The translations under genes were made by a program, and so were the position numbers. The notes under the pieces were generated by a model, which was given only the letters and a program-made list of their open reading frames with translations, was not told where the DNA came from and did no database searches. A stretch of DNA of 64,000 nt from the NCBI GenBank assembly GCA_965223435.1, contig CBDCWQ010000020.1:310001-374000 (forward strand), in the 5' to 3' direction. Position 1 is the stretch's first letter; the number at the start of each line of letters is the position of its first letter. Source of the DNA: CBDCWQ01 sp965223435 (GTDB taxonomy: Bacteria > Myxococcota > Kuafuiibacteriia > Kuafuiibacteriales > Kuafuiibacteriaceae). Positions 54,727 to 62,890 of this stretch are shown one piece after another.

Positions 54727-55728
54727 ATGGCGGTCATCGTCCTCTCGCATGAGTCCGAAGCGCTTCGCGGCAACCCGCTTCAAGACCCGCACGTACGTCG
54801 GCTTCACGTGATCGTCCCCGACGACCTTTTGCCCGGTACGCCGGTTCCGTGTCTTTGGTGGTTGTCAGGTTATGCGGGTGTGGGGCGCAAGATGCTGTCC
54901 GACGACCCCTGGCAGGAGGGCCTTGAAGAACGTTTGCTCCGGCTCAGGCGTGAACAACGAATAGGCCCGATGATCGTCGTGTTGCCCGATGCGTTCACCA
55001 AGCTTGGGGGCTGCCAATACCTGAGTTCGCCCGCCGTGGGGGACTACGAGACCTATCTTCTCGATGAGCTTCGAAGCTGTGTGGAGGCGCGCTGGAACGT
55101 TTCGGGTCACGGCATTGCAGGCAAGTCGTCGGGCGGATTCGGTGCCATCGTGCACGCCATGCGTCGCCCCGACCTCTTTCGTGCGGTCGCTTGCCATTCC
55201 GGGGATATGGGCTTTCAGATTTCTCTTTTTCGCGATCTGCCCTTATTGATGAACGCGGTGCGCGACACCGGTGGCGTGAGCGAACTCGTGAAGCGTTTCG
55301 AAGAGGTGCGAAAAAAGCACATCGGGTCGTGGTTCGGTCCGATTTCGATGCTCGCCCTTGCCGCTGTCTATAGCCCCGACGCCACAAAGCCGCTGGGCAT
55401 TGGGCTTCCTTTTGACCTCGAGACGGGAACCCTCGATGAGGCCGTGCTGAAGCGGTGGCTGGCATGGGACCCGGTGGAGATGATCGAGAAAAAGGCGCAC
55501 CAAGAAGCCTTGCGACAGATGTCTTTGGTGTTTGTGGATTGCGGCACGCGCGACGAGCATTTTTTGCACTGGGGCGCGCATGCCTTCCACCGAAAGCTCG
55601 AAAGCTTCAAAGTTGCGCACGAGTACCAGACCTTCGACGGCGGTCATCGTTCGACCAGCTATCGCCTCGATGAATCGTTGCCCAAACTCTATGGCGCCCT
55701 CCACGTGGGTACTCAGTCGGCTTCGTGA
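54727..55728 (+). CDS. Esterase-D-like alpha/beta hydrolase
   Basis: 333 residues of the putative esterase (PF00756-type) fold. The nucleophile elbow GIAGKSSGGFGAIVHAMRRP gives Ser, VFVDCGTRDEHFLHWGA gives the acid, and FDGGHRSTSYRLDES gives His. The strand VPCLWWLSGYAGVGRKM supplies the oxyanion hole. There is no signal peptide, so it is cytoplasmic. A good GAGGAGG site precedes ATG 54727. It lies 23 bases after citrate synthase and is likely co-transcribed. The substrate is unknown. Confidence 0.85.
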   Translation: MAVIVLSHESEALRGNPLQDPHVRRLHVIVPDDLLPGTPVPCLWWLSGYAGVGRKMLSDDPWQEGLEERLLRLRREQRIGPMIVVLPDAFTKLGGCQYLSSPAVGDYETYLLDELRSCVEARWNVSGHGIAGKSSGGFGAIVHAMRRPDLFRAVACHSGDMGFQISLFRDLPLLMNAVRDTGGVSELVKRFEEVRKKHIGSWFGPISMLALAAVYSPDATKPLGIGLPFDLETGTLDEAVLKRWLAWDPVEMIEKKAHQEALRQMSLVFVDCGTRDEHFLHWGAHAFHRKLESFKVAHEYQTFDGGHRSTSYRLDESLPKLYGALHVGTQSAS

Positions 55729-55804
55729 CGCGCCCGCTCGGTCCTGGGTCCGGCGTGGTGTCCGGCGCTTGCATTCGGTGTGCCTGACGGCGTAACTGAA
55801 CCCC

Positions 55805-56389
55805 GTGGGTGCATTTCGGCGGGTTGCCGTTTTTTGTGGGTCTCATGACGGGGATCGCCCCGAGTATGCGGAAGCGGCCATCGCGGTCGGGAAGTTGTTG
55901 GCCCAAAGGGGAATTGGGGTCGTTTACGGGGGCGCGAAGATCGGGCTCATGGGGGCCGTCGCCAATGCCGCCCTGGTGGCGGGGGGCGAGGTTATTGGGG
56001 TCATTCCCGAAAGACTTCGGGCCCACGAGATTTCGCACGAGGGGTTGAGCGAACTCTTTGTCGTCGAGAGCATGCACGCGCGGAAGACGATGATGGCGCA
56101 TTTGTCCGATGCCTTTATCGTTCTGCCCGGCGGGTATGGCACCCTCGAGGAGATGTTCGAGGTGTTGACGTGGACGCAGCTTCGCTACCACGCCAAGCCG
56201 GTGGGGCTCCTCAATGTAGAGGGCTACTACGACAAGCTCCTCGGGTTCTTGGACCACACCCAAGAAGTCGGTTTTTTGTCCGGCATCCACCGGGCACTCC
56301 TTTGTGCGTTTCCAGAGCCCGCCGCGCTTTTACAGGCGCTCGAGGCGGTGGAGCTTCCGGCGGCCACCCGCTGGATCGACAAACCCTAG
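55805..56389 (+). CDS. LOG-family cytokinin riboside 5'-monophosphate phosphoribohydrolase-like protein
   Basis: 194 residues with the LOG/TIGR00730 signatures FRRVAVFCGSHDGDRPEYAE, GVVYGGAKIGLMGAVANAAL, SMHARKTMMAHLSDAFIVLP and PGGYGTLEEMFEVLTWTQL (PGGxGTxxE). Members hydrolyse the N-glycosidic bond of nucleoside 5'-monophosphates to release base and ribose 5-phosphate. The start is GTG 55805. The end is convergent with mltG, 49 bases apart. Confidence 0.9.
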   Translation: MGAFRRVAVFCGSHDGDRPEYAEAAIAVGKLLAQRGIGVVYGGAKIGLMGAVANAALVAGGEVIGVIPERLRAHEISHEGLSELFVVESMHARKTMMAHLSDAFIVLPGGYGTLEEMFEVLTWTQLRYHAKPVGLLNVEGYYDKLLGFLDHTQEVGFLSGIHRALLCAFPEPAALLQALEAVELPAATRWIDKP

Positions 56390-56438
56390 TTCATCGCCCC
56401 CGCCCATGGGTGGGCCGAAATTCGGCTGTGAACCCCGG

Positions 56439-57446
56439 CTACCAGACGTTGTAGCGGCGTCGATTGGCCTCGTGTTCCTCTGCGGTGCGGGCAAAGTGGA
56501 TCTTTTTGGTACGGTCGTGAAGGTAGTACCAATAGGGTGACCCGACAGGTCGTACGGCTGCGGTGAGGGCGTTGAGGCTGGGCGCGCCGATGGGGCCCGG
56601 AGGAAGGCCCGGTTTGAGGCGTGTATTGTAGGGGTCGTCTGGGTCTCGGAGTGCTCGCAAAAGGGCGCGCCGGTTGTTCCAGTCTTTGAGGTTGAATCGG
56701 CTGGTTGCGTCGACTCCGAGCGGAACCTTGGCGTCGAGGCGTTTGTAAAGCACACCTGCCACCTCGGGCCTGGAGGCGGGGTTCGGCTCTTCCCGCTCCA
56801 GCATAGACGCCATCACCACGATTTCTTGGAGGGTTCGCCCCGCTTGGGCGATTTCGTCTCGAAAGGGCGTTTCGAAACGCTCGTGAAAAGCATCGATCTG
56901 GCGCTGAATGAGCCTTTTCACGTCCACGGAGCCCTTCGGCACCAAATAGGTGTCTGGAAGCAAGTAGCCTGCGAGAGAGTCCCCCGGTACGGAAAAGGGA
57001 ATCTTGTAGGCCTCCTTGTCGTGCGCCGCCTGGATGTAGGCCCCTTGGGTGATGAGCTGTCGTTCGGCCATCCACGCGTCGGCATCGCGCAGCCGCCATC
57101 CTTCCACCATGGTCAGGGGGACGTCCTCTGAGAGGGGTTTTTGGCTCAACGCCTCGAGGAGCTGGGGGATGCTGAGGGGCCCGTTGAGGGCGTGCCGACC
57201 GGCTTTGGGGGCCGGCGCATCGGGATGAAGCTTGAGATAAGCGCGCCAGGCGAGGGTGCTCTTGAGGCGCCCCTCCGCGTGGAGCTTTGCCCCTATTTGG
57301 GCCAGCGTGGCCCCTTTGGGTACCGAAAATTCCAGGTCGCCGGTGCCAAAACCCTGTTCTGAAGCCCACTGAACCCAGAGGTATCCCGCCAAGGGGACGG
57401 CGAGGGTCCCCGCGGCGACGATCGCCAGGGTGCGTGCGACGCGCAT
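56439..57446 (-). CDS. mltG: Endolytic murein transglycosylase MltG
   Basis: A 335-residue inner-membrane enzyme that cuts nascent glycan strands and sets their length. It has an N-terminal membrane helix (ARTLAIVAAGTLAVPLAGYL), a LysM-like domain (FSVPKGATLAQIGAKLHAEG), and the YceG domain with GYLLPDTYLVPKG, catalytic Glu in VVMASMLEREEPNPASRPEV, and LPPGPIGAPSLNALTAAVRP. A TTG at 57482 preceded by GAGG could add twelve residues. The gene is divergent from pdxH. Confidence 0.93.
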   Translation of the reverse strand: MRVARTLAIVAAGTLAVPLAGYLWVQWASEQGFGTGDLEFSVPKGATLAQIGAKLHAEGRLKSTLAWRAYLKLHPDAPAPKAGRHALNGPLSIPQLLEALSQKPLSEDVPLTMVEGWRLRDADAWMAERQLITQGAYIQAAHDKEAYKIPFSVPGDSLAGYLLPDTYLVPKGSVDVKRLIQRQIDAFHERFETPFRDEIAQAGRTLQEIVVMASMLEREEPNPASRPEVAGVLYKRLDAKVPLGVDATSRFNLKDWNNRRALLRALRDPDDPYNTRLKPGLPPGPIGAPSLNALTAAVRPVGSPYWYYLHDRTKKIHFARTAEEHEANRRRYNVW

Positions 57447-57591
57447 GCCAAGTCCGTAGACGCGCGTGCCCTGACTCGTCAACGCCCTCGGCGGTGAGCC
57501 CCCTTGGACGTGCCCCAGCCCGACCCGAGTCCGGCGGCTCCCCCAGAGCGAGAGTCAGGGAAAAGGCTTGGAAGTTCATTCGGGGGGCGGC

Positions 57592-58203
57592 ATGCTCCTC
57601 CGCTTGATGCGTGTGCATGACCTCGAACCTGATCCCATCGTCCAGTTCCAGAGCTGGTACGACGAAGTTTGTCGCTCCGAGCAGGCCATGCCCGACGCGA
57701 TGACCCTGGCCACGACCGGCGAAGACGGGGCGCCCGCGGCGCGCATTGTCCTTTTGAAGTCGGTCGATGAAGGCGGTTTTGTCTTTTTTACCAACTACCA
57801 AAGCCGCAAGGCCCATGAACTGGAGCGCAATCGCCGGGCTGCCCTGGTGTTCTATTGGCCGACCTGGGGTCGACAGGTGCGGATCGAGGGCACGGTAGGC
57901 CGGGTTTCCGAAGATGAGTCACGCCAGTATTTTGCCTCCAGGCCGCGGGGAAGCAAGCTGGCCGCCTGGGCATCACCCCAAAGCCAAGTTCTTCCCGATC
58001 GTGCGCGTCTGGACGCGTTGCGCCAAGACGTGGCCGCTCGTTTCACGGGCGACGAAGTGCCTTGCCCTCCGTTTTGGGGTGGATACCGGGTCAGGCCTCA
58101 GGCAATCGAGTTTTGGCTCACCCAGTCGGATCGGTTGCACGACCGCGTGGTCTACACCCGGGTCGGGACTGGCCCTTGGACCCAAGCCCGTCTGGCGCCT
58201 TGA
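57592..58203 (+). CDS. pdxH: Pyridoxamine/pyridoxine 5'-phosphate oxidase
   Basis: A 203-residue FMN enzyme that makes pyridoxal 5'-phosphate. The family motifs are present: DAMTLATTGEDGAPAARIVL, GFVFFTNYQSRKAHELERN, YFASRPRGSKLAAWASPQSQ, and the C-terminal GGYRVRPQAIEFWLTQSDRL followed by HDRVVYTR. ATG 57592 has GGGGGGCGG just upstream; a TTG at 57568 and an ATG at 57607 are alternatives. The terminal residues (VGTGPWTQARLAP) replace the more common WxxxRL-P ending but keep its essentials. Confidence 0.95.
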   Translation: MLLRLMRVHDLEPDPIVQFQSWYDEVCRSEQAMPDAMTLATTGEDGAPAARIVLLKSVDEGGFVFFTNYQSRKAHELERNRRAALVFYWPTWGRQVRIEGTVGRVSEDESRQYFASRPRGSKLAAWASPQSQVLPDRARLDALRQDVAARFTGDEVPCPPFWGGYRVRPQAIEFWLTQSDRLHDRVVYTRVGTGPWTQARLAP

Positions 58204-58228
58204 GGGCGAGCGCTTTTTCGCGACCTTT

Positions 58229-58609
58229 TCAACGCCTGCGGTGGGCCCGGCGGCCGAAGCGCTGCGAATGGACGGAAACTTGGTGGTCCGCGCGTCGGTT
58301 GGCCCAGCCCCTTCGGTGGGCATGGTTCGTGGTCCGTGGGGTTCGCTGCCGGGCGGCCCATCGGCGTTGGGTGGCCCTTCGAAGCTGCCTTTTGAGTCTT
58401 CGCGCTTCTCTTCGCACTTTTTTGATCTGCCGCTTCAGTTCGCGAAGCTCGCCGCGGTACGCGTGATGACCGTACACCGGGGCCGTTTGCCCTAGCGCGG
58501 GGGCGCTGGTGCGGTTGGGACAGGGTGGACGTGCGTCGGCGCTGCCGGCTCCGCCCGCGAGTGCCAAGCACCCCAAACAGGAACCCACGAGCCATAGGTG
58601 GTTTTTCAT
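58229..58609 (-). CDS. Small secreted basic coiled-coil protein
   Basis: 126 residues. ATG 58609 has a strong AAGGAGG six bases upstream. The signal peptide KNHLWLVGSCLGCLALAGGA is cleaved near ADA. The mature protein has a Pro/Cys-containing start, then a very basic helix (LRELKRQIKKVRREARRLKR) and an Arg/His-rich tail. I recognise no family; it resembles other short Arg-rich periplasmic proteins of myxobacteria. It is convergent with pdxH and divergent from the CDF transporter. Confidence 0.65.
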   Translation of the reverse strand: MKNHLWLVGSCLGCLALAGGAGSADARPPCPNRTSAPALGQTAPVYGHHAYRGELRELKRQIKKVRREARRLKRQLRRATQRRWAARQRTPRTTNHAHRRGWANRRADHQVSVHSQRFGRRAHRRR

Positions 58610-58803
58610 GAATGCCTCCTTCTGTAGGTTCTGACGCACCCCGGCGCGGTTCATTCAACCCTCAGATTTTTGAATGTCCACCTAGGGGGGGAGCCCTAAG
58701 GCAGCTTTGGCGAGTGAAACCACGGTCCCCCTTCCCATGTCTGGTGTGCTTTCACGGAGTCTCCGGCGAGGGAAAGGGCTTGGCAGGGTCGGGGGTGAGC
58801 GGC

Positions 58804-59703
58804 ATGCTCGGCTGCCCAATGGGGCGCCCGGCTACAAAGCTCTTTTTGGCGTCGATCGTCTGTAGCTTGGTTCTGTTTGTTCTTTTGGGCAAAGCCTACC
58901 TTGAGGTCGGCAGCAAGCTTGCTTTGGCCCAAGCGGCGGACAGCTTGTCCGATGTCCTGACGGGTGCAGGTCTTCTGTGGGCCCTCAAGATCTCGGCCAA
59001 GCCCGCGGACGAGGATCACCCCTTTGGACATCACGGCGCGGAGCCTATCGCGGCCTTGGTGGTCGCCGTGTTGGTGGGGGTCTTGGCGGTCGAAGTGCTG
59101 CGGGATGCGGTTTTGGGTTTATCGGCGCCGCCTCTCGTGGACTTCAGCTGGCCCTTGTTGGGTGCGCTGGGCATGAAAGTTGTGATCAAGAGCGTCTTCG
59201 TGGTCATGGCTCGCAACCGACTGAGAGAGGCTTGGGGCTCGGTTCTTGGGGCCTTCAAGGTGGATGCGCAGAGCGATGCGGTTTTGGGGCTGGTGTCTAT
59301 CGCTGGACTGGTCGGTACCCATGTCTTTGTTCTGCCGGAGCTCGAACCTTATTTGGCCTTTCCGGTGGCCCTTTGGATTGGCCTTTCCGGTCTTCAACTG
59401 GGCCGGGAGAACATTCGGCTATTGATGGGCCAGGCGCCAGGCCCAGTACGCCAGGCTGAGCTTCGTGCGCTTGCGGGTTTGGTCGATGGCGTTCGCCACG
59501 TCGAAGCCCTCAAGGCTCGTTCCTATGGCAGCGCGCTCCATGTCTGGGTCGAAGTTTGGGTTGACCCACAATTGAGCGTAGGCTCCGGGCACGACATCGG
59601 AGAACGCGTGGAAGCGAAGCTTCTTGCGTGCCATGATGTGGGCGAGGTTGTGGTTCACGTAGACGCCTGGCGCGACCCAAGCGCATCGGCAAAAGGTCCC
59701 TGA
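58804..59703 (+). CDS. Cation diffusion facilitator (CDF) family transporter
   Basis: About 299 residues. Five to six membrane helices (LASIVCSLVLFVLLGKAY; EPIAALVVAVLVGVLAVEVL; WPLLGALGMKVVIKSVFVVM) are followed by a cytoplasmic C-domain (VDGVRHVEALKARSYGSALH; GEVVVHVDAW). Metal-site residues are visible in AQAADSLSDVLTG (D-x3-D), the FGHHGAEP loop, and FKVDAQSDAVLG, where an Asp replaces the His common in zinc-specific members. Proton-coupled efflux of Zn, Fe, Mn or Co is expected; the D/D site may favour Mn or Fe (inference). ATG 58804 or 58819 could be the start. Confidence 0.88.
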   Translation: MLGCPMGRPATKLFLASIVCSLVLFVLLGKAYLEVGSKLALAQAADSLSDVLTGAGLLWALKISAKPADEDHPFGHHGAEPIAALVVAVLVGVLAVEVLRDAVLGLSAPPLVDFSWPLLGALGMKVVIKSVFVVMARNRLREAWGSVLGAFKVDAQSDAVLGLVSIAGLVGTHVFVLPELEPYLAFPVALWIGLSGLQLGRENIRLLMGQAPGPVRQAELRALAGLVDGVRHVEALKARSYGSALHVWVEVWVDPQLSVGSGHDIGERVEAKLLACHDVGEVVVHVDAWRDPSASAKGP

Positions 59704-59756
59704 TGTTTGAGGGTCAACGCAGCCCGCGGCGTCGGTTCCCGGCGGGTATTGGGGTA

Positions 59757-59778
59757 CGGGGACGCTTCAAGGTCCCCG
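59757..59778. terminator. GC-rich hairpin between convergent CDF and gspN genes
   Basis: Perfect 7-bp arms CGGGGAC and GTCCCCG enclose an 8-base loop, six bases from the gspN stop and 54 bases after the CDF stop. No T-run flanks it on either side, so it would be a weak or factor-assisted bidirectional terminator. Confidence 0.35.
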
Positions 59779-59783
59779 ACAAG

Positions 59784-60608
59784 CTATAGGAGTAGAACCC
59801 GTCGCTTCCCTTGGCCCGGCGGATGTTGTTCAGGAGCGGTCTGAGCAAAGGGTCTGAGGGACAGATACTTTTCCGTCGGCTTGAAGCTGAAGACGAGGTT
59901 CAGTCGGCTTCGTTCTACCGGGTTGGACAGCTGGATGTCTCCGTCGAGAATCAACTCGAGGTTTTCGCCTTTGAGTGTTTGTTTGTTGAACTTCAATTTC
60001 CCTTCTTCGAGCGGAAGTTCCCAGTCCAAATCCCCGATGGCCAGATCCGGTATAGGAAACATACCGACCTTGCCCCCTTTGAGGCTCTCGAGTCCCTTGG
60101 CTTTCAAGAACAGCACCCCTTTGGACTCCTTGGGCACCTTCTTGTTCCAGTCGACATCTGCTTTGATGCTGAGTTCGCCCCCAAGGGAAAGGCCGATGGC
60201 GTCCTTAAGCCCTGGAATGAGTGCCAGCTCAACCTCCTCAACGATGCCTTCCAGGGTCACGCCGGTTTCGTGTTGAACGAAGGAGGCATCCACCACACCC
60301 TTGGCCACCGGGGCCCGTACGCTCGCCGCCCGGTTGCCACGGAGAAATTGGAAAACGTGCGCGCGCACGATGAGCTCTTCGAGCTTGATGGGCTCTTCCT
60401 TGTTTCTCGGAAGAATGGACAGCTCTTTGGCGATGAAGCCCGTTATCCAGTGAGGCTCCAAACTGGCCGCCGTGATTTTCGCTCCGGTCTTTTGTGATGC
60501 GGCGGTCAGCACCCGATCCTTGACGGCGTCAAAAGGAAAGGTCCAGTAGAAAAACAAAAGAAAACAAAACAAAGAAAATGCGACGTACGCCGCGATGCGT
60601 TGAATCAT
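59784..60608 (-). CDS. gspN: Type II secretion system protein GspN
   Basis: 274 residues. An N-terminal membrane helix (AAYVAFSLFCFLLFFYWTFP, followed by FDAVKDRV) leads an AsmA-like beta-domain (FSFKPTEKYLSLRP; LSLGGELSIKADVDW), as in GspN. GspN is an accessory inner-membrane component of type II secretion, best known in delta- and gammaproteobacteria. It lies 72 bases after gspM on the same strand and closes the K-L-M-N run. It ends with a basic VLLL tail. Confidence 0.85.
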   Translation of the reverse strand: MIQRIAAYVAFSLFCFLLFFYWTFPFDAVKDRVLTAASQKTGAKITAASLEPHWITGFIAKELSILPRNKEEPIKLEELIVRAHVFQFLRGNRAASVRAPVAKGVVDASFVQHETGVTLEGIVEEVELALIPGLKDAIGLSLGGELSIKADVDWNKKVPKESKGVLFLKAKGLESLKGGKVGMFPIPDLAIGDLDWELPLEEGKLKFNKQTLKGENLELILDGDIQLSNPVERSRLNLVFSFKPTEKYLSLRPFAQTAPEQHPPGQGKRRVLLL

Positions 60609-60680
60609 ATCGGTACCTAGCGTTCTTGAGGGGGGTTGCCTGTTGTTTCACACACGGAGCCTTGCTGGGGGCTTCCCCCG

Positions 60681-61238
60681 CTAAGTCTTGGTGGGTTTAA
60701 AGGTCCCGACCATAATGGAGGCGTCGAGCATCTCTTTGTTGTCGAATCGTGTTCGCACCCGAAGGCGCCGAACCTTGACCAGCCGGTTGCCCTGTTCGAT
60801 GCGTTTGAGAAAATCGTAAAGGCGGTCCAGGCTGACATTCTTGACCTCGACCTGAGCAGCTTCCTCTCGAACGAGCCCTGAGCCGGTACTCCCGCCGGCG
60901 CGTTCCGATGCATTGCCGAGCTCGATGTTTGCGGCTCGACTGAGCTCTTCGAGGTACGACAATATGCGGGTTTTTTCGTTTCGTTTGACTTCTTCGGCGA
61001 GCCGGTTTTGTTCGCTCAGCTGGCGGTGGTAGTCGCCGCGTATCTCTGCGATTTCGCGCAGCTTTTCTTCTTTGTGGGCGATTCGCTGGCGGGTGCTTTT
61101 CAGGTCTTTTCGGACAAAGTAGGAAGAACCTCCGAGCGCCATGGCCGACAAAGCGACGACGACAAACAGGACCATCCGTTGCTCGCGCACGGACAGCCTC
61201 TCAAAGGCGGCGGTGAGCTGGTTGATTTGATGTTTCAT
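60681..61238 (-). CDS. gspM: Type II secretion system protein GspM
   Basis: 185 residues. A short cytoplasmic N-terminus with LSVREQRMVLFVVVALSAMA entering one membrane helix is followed by a periplasmic coiled coil (RQRIAHKEEKLREIAEIRGD) and a ferredoxin-like domain (VSLDRLYDFLKRIEQGNRLV). It pairs with GspL in the inner-membrane platform. ATG 61238 overlaps the gspL stop by four bases (ATGA). Confidence 0.9.
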   Translation of the reverse strand: MKHQINQLTAAFERLSVREQRMVLFVVVALSAMALGGSSYFVRKDLKSTRQRIAHKEEKLREIAEIRGDYHRQLSEQNRLAEEVKRNEKTRILSYLEELSRAANIELGNASERAGGSTGSGLVREEAAQVEVKNVSLDRLYDFLKRIEQGNRLVKVRRLRVRTRFDNKEMLDASIMVGTFKPTKT

Positions 61239-62887
61239 TTGGAGCACCCCAGGCGAATCGAGAGTTGGAACTCGACGCCCTTACCGTCAGATTTTTTGCG
61301 GAGCTGTCCCTTTTTGACCTCGGTGTAGCACTTGTCCTCCCCGAACGCGCTCACCATGCGATCTACAGCATCGAAACCCGTGGTTTCGCCAGAGACTCGG
61401 GCGCGTTCGGGGGTGATGTCCATTTCTTTAACCAGAAGTTCGAGGTCTTTGGGCAACATACTTGAAATTTCGGCGGCGACTCTAAACGCGGAGCGCTCCG
61501 GGGGCTTGAAGTTGCCGATTTCGTTGCCTGGATTCTTGATGGCTTCGATGCAGACTTTGGGTTCACAAATTTCGCGGCCCACGACTTCTTTACATATTCG
61601 GCAAAACTGGAGGTCCATTGAGCGCTCCCTTGAGCCTACGACGTGATATTGCGCAAAGGTGTTGGCGACGAGCAAGAAGAGAAGGCACAGGACGGTCCCT
61701 GCAATCGCGGGCCCTCGGAGCCGGAGGTTTTGCATCTGGCCTGCGTACTGAAACTCCCCGGTTCGAAGGTCTATCTCGGACACCGGTTCGTCCGGGGCCG
61801 CTCGGAGCGCCAAGGCAATCGCACCCGCGAACGCTGGGCGCCGCGAAGCCTCTACGTGTTGGGCAATCGTTTGTTCAACGGCTGCGCCGTAGGCCACGGG
61901 CACATTGAGCTCTTCAGCGAGGTAGGAAGGGAGGTTCAAAATGCGTGCCCCCCCCCCGACCAGGTCAATGCGGCTGACGCGAATGCGCCGCTCTTTGCGG
62001 ATGGCTTGCAGCGTCCGCCGCAGTTCTCTGACGAGACCGTGCAAGCCGTAAGAAACCACATCGCTCATGCGCTGGGCGGCGTCACTGGTTGCCGGATGGC
62101 GCGTTGAAGCCAAAAGGGCATTGTCGTGTTTTCCGGCTTCGGCGTCAGCCCAGTCGAGCTGATAGACCTTGGAAATGGCTTCTGTGATGTCCTTGCCGCC
62201 GGCCCGAACCACCCGTGCGTGGGCGATGCCATCGGGACTTGCGGCGAGCACGGAGGTCCGCTCGTGGCCGATGTCGACGATCAAACGGCCTTCAGGAACG
62301 CCTCCTTCGCGGGCTTCGATGTTGACGATGGAGGTGCTCGAATCTTCTATCGGTGTTTCGGCTTTGGACAGATCGTCTTCCAGAAAATGGGTATAAAGAT
62401 TGTAGAATTGAAGAACATCTACTGCGAGAAAACGAGGATCCACATCCGCATCTTGGAAGATATCCAGACGATGCATGACACTTTCTTTGGGGGCGGCGGC
62501 GCAGATGGATAAAGACCCCCCCGCCTCGTTTTTTTTCACCAACGTGTGGTCGTAAACCGTGTCTTCTATTTCGAAAGGGAGCACGTCTGCCAGCTCGCCC
62601 CCCAAGGTTTGTTCGATGCTCCGTGCATCCGAGAACGGGAGCTCCACGAAGCGGGTGGCCGCACTCTCCCCCGAGACAGCGCCGACGTAGATATCGGCTT
62701 TTAGAGAGGTTCGTTGCAGAAGCTCTTTGAGTGCGGTGACCACGCGTGCGTCCTTAGACTCTGGGTTGCCGGCGCGAAGCTCTTGTTCGTGCACCTCTTC
62801 GATTGTAAACCCCCGAAAGCTGGACTCTAAAAGCACAGCTTTGACGGACCAAGAACCGAGATCGATGGCGAGAATTTTCTGTGGCAT
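61235..62887 (-). CDS. gspL: Type II secretion system protein GspL (PilM-like)
   Basis: 550 residues. The actin-like PilM fold fills the cytoplasmic part: nucleotide-binding start ILAIDLGSWSVKAVLLESSF, EGRLIVDIGHERTSVLAASP, and IDLVGGGARILNLPSYLAEE. One membrane helix (~RGPAIAGTVLCLLFLLVANT) leads to a periplasmic ferredoxin-like domain with SSMLPKDLELLVKEMDITPE. Several cysteines near 440-460 (FCRICKEVVGREICEPKVCI) are unusual for GspL and could form disulfides or bind metal. It recruits the GspE ATPase. It starts three bases after the gspK stop, with the Shine-Dalgarno GGAGG inside gspK. Confidence 0.9.
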   Translation of the reverse strand: MPQKILAIDLGSWSVKAVLLESSFRGFTIEEVHEQELRAGNPESKDARVVTALKELLQRTSLKADIYVGAVSGESAATRFVELPFSDARSIEQTLGGELADVLPFEIEDTVYDHTLVKKNEAGGSLSICAAAPKESVMHRLDIFQDADVDPRFLAVDVLQFYNLYTHFLEDDLSKAETPIEDSSTSIVNIEAREGGVPEGRLIVDIGHERTSVLAASPDGIAHARVVRAGGKDITEAISKVYQLDWADAEAGKHDNALLASTRHPATSDAAQRMSDVVSYGLHGLVRELRRTLQAIRKERRIRVSRIDLVGGGARILNLPSYLAEELNVPVAYGAAVEQTIAQHVEASRRPAFAGAIALALRAAPDEPVSEIDLRTGEFQYAGQMQNLRLRGPAIAGTVLCLLFLLVANTFAQYHVVGSRERSMDLQFCRICKEVVGREICEPKVCIEAIKNPGNEIGNFKPPERSAFRVAAEISSMLPKDLELLVKEMDITPERARVSGETTGFDAVDRMVSAFGEDKCYTEVKKGQLRKKSDGKGVEFQLSIRLGCSK

Positions 62888-62890
62888 GGT

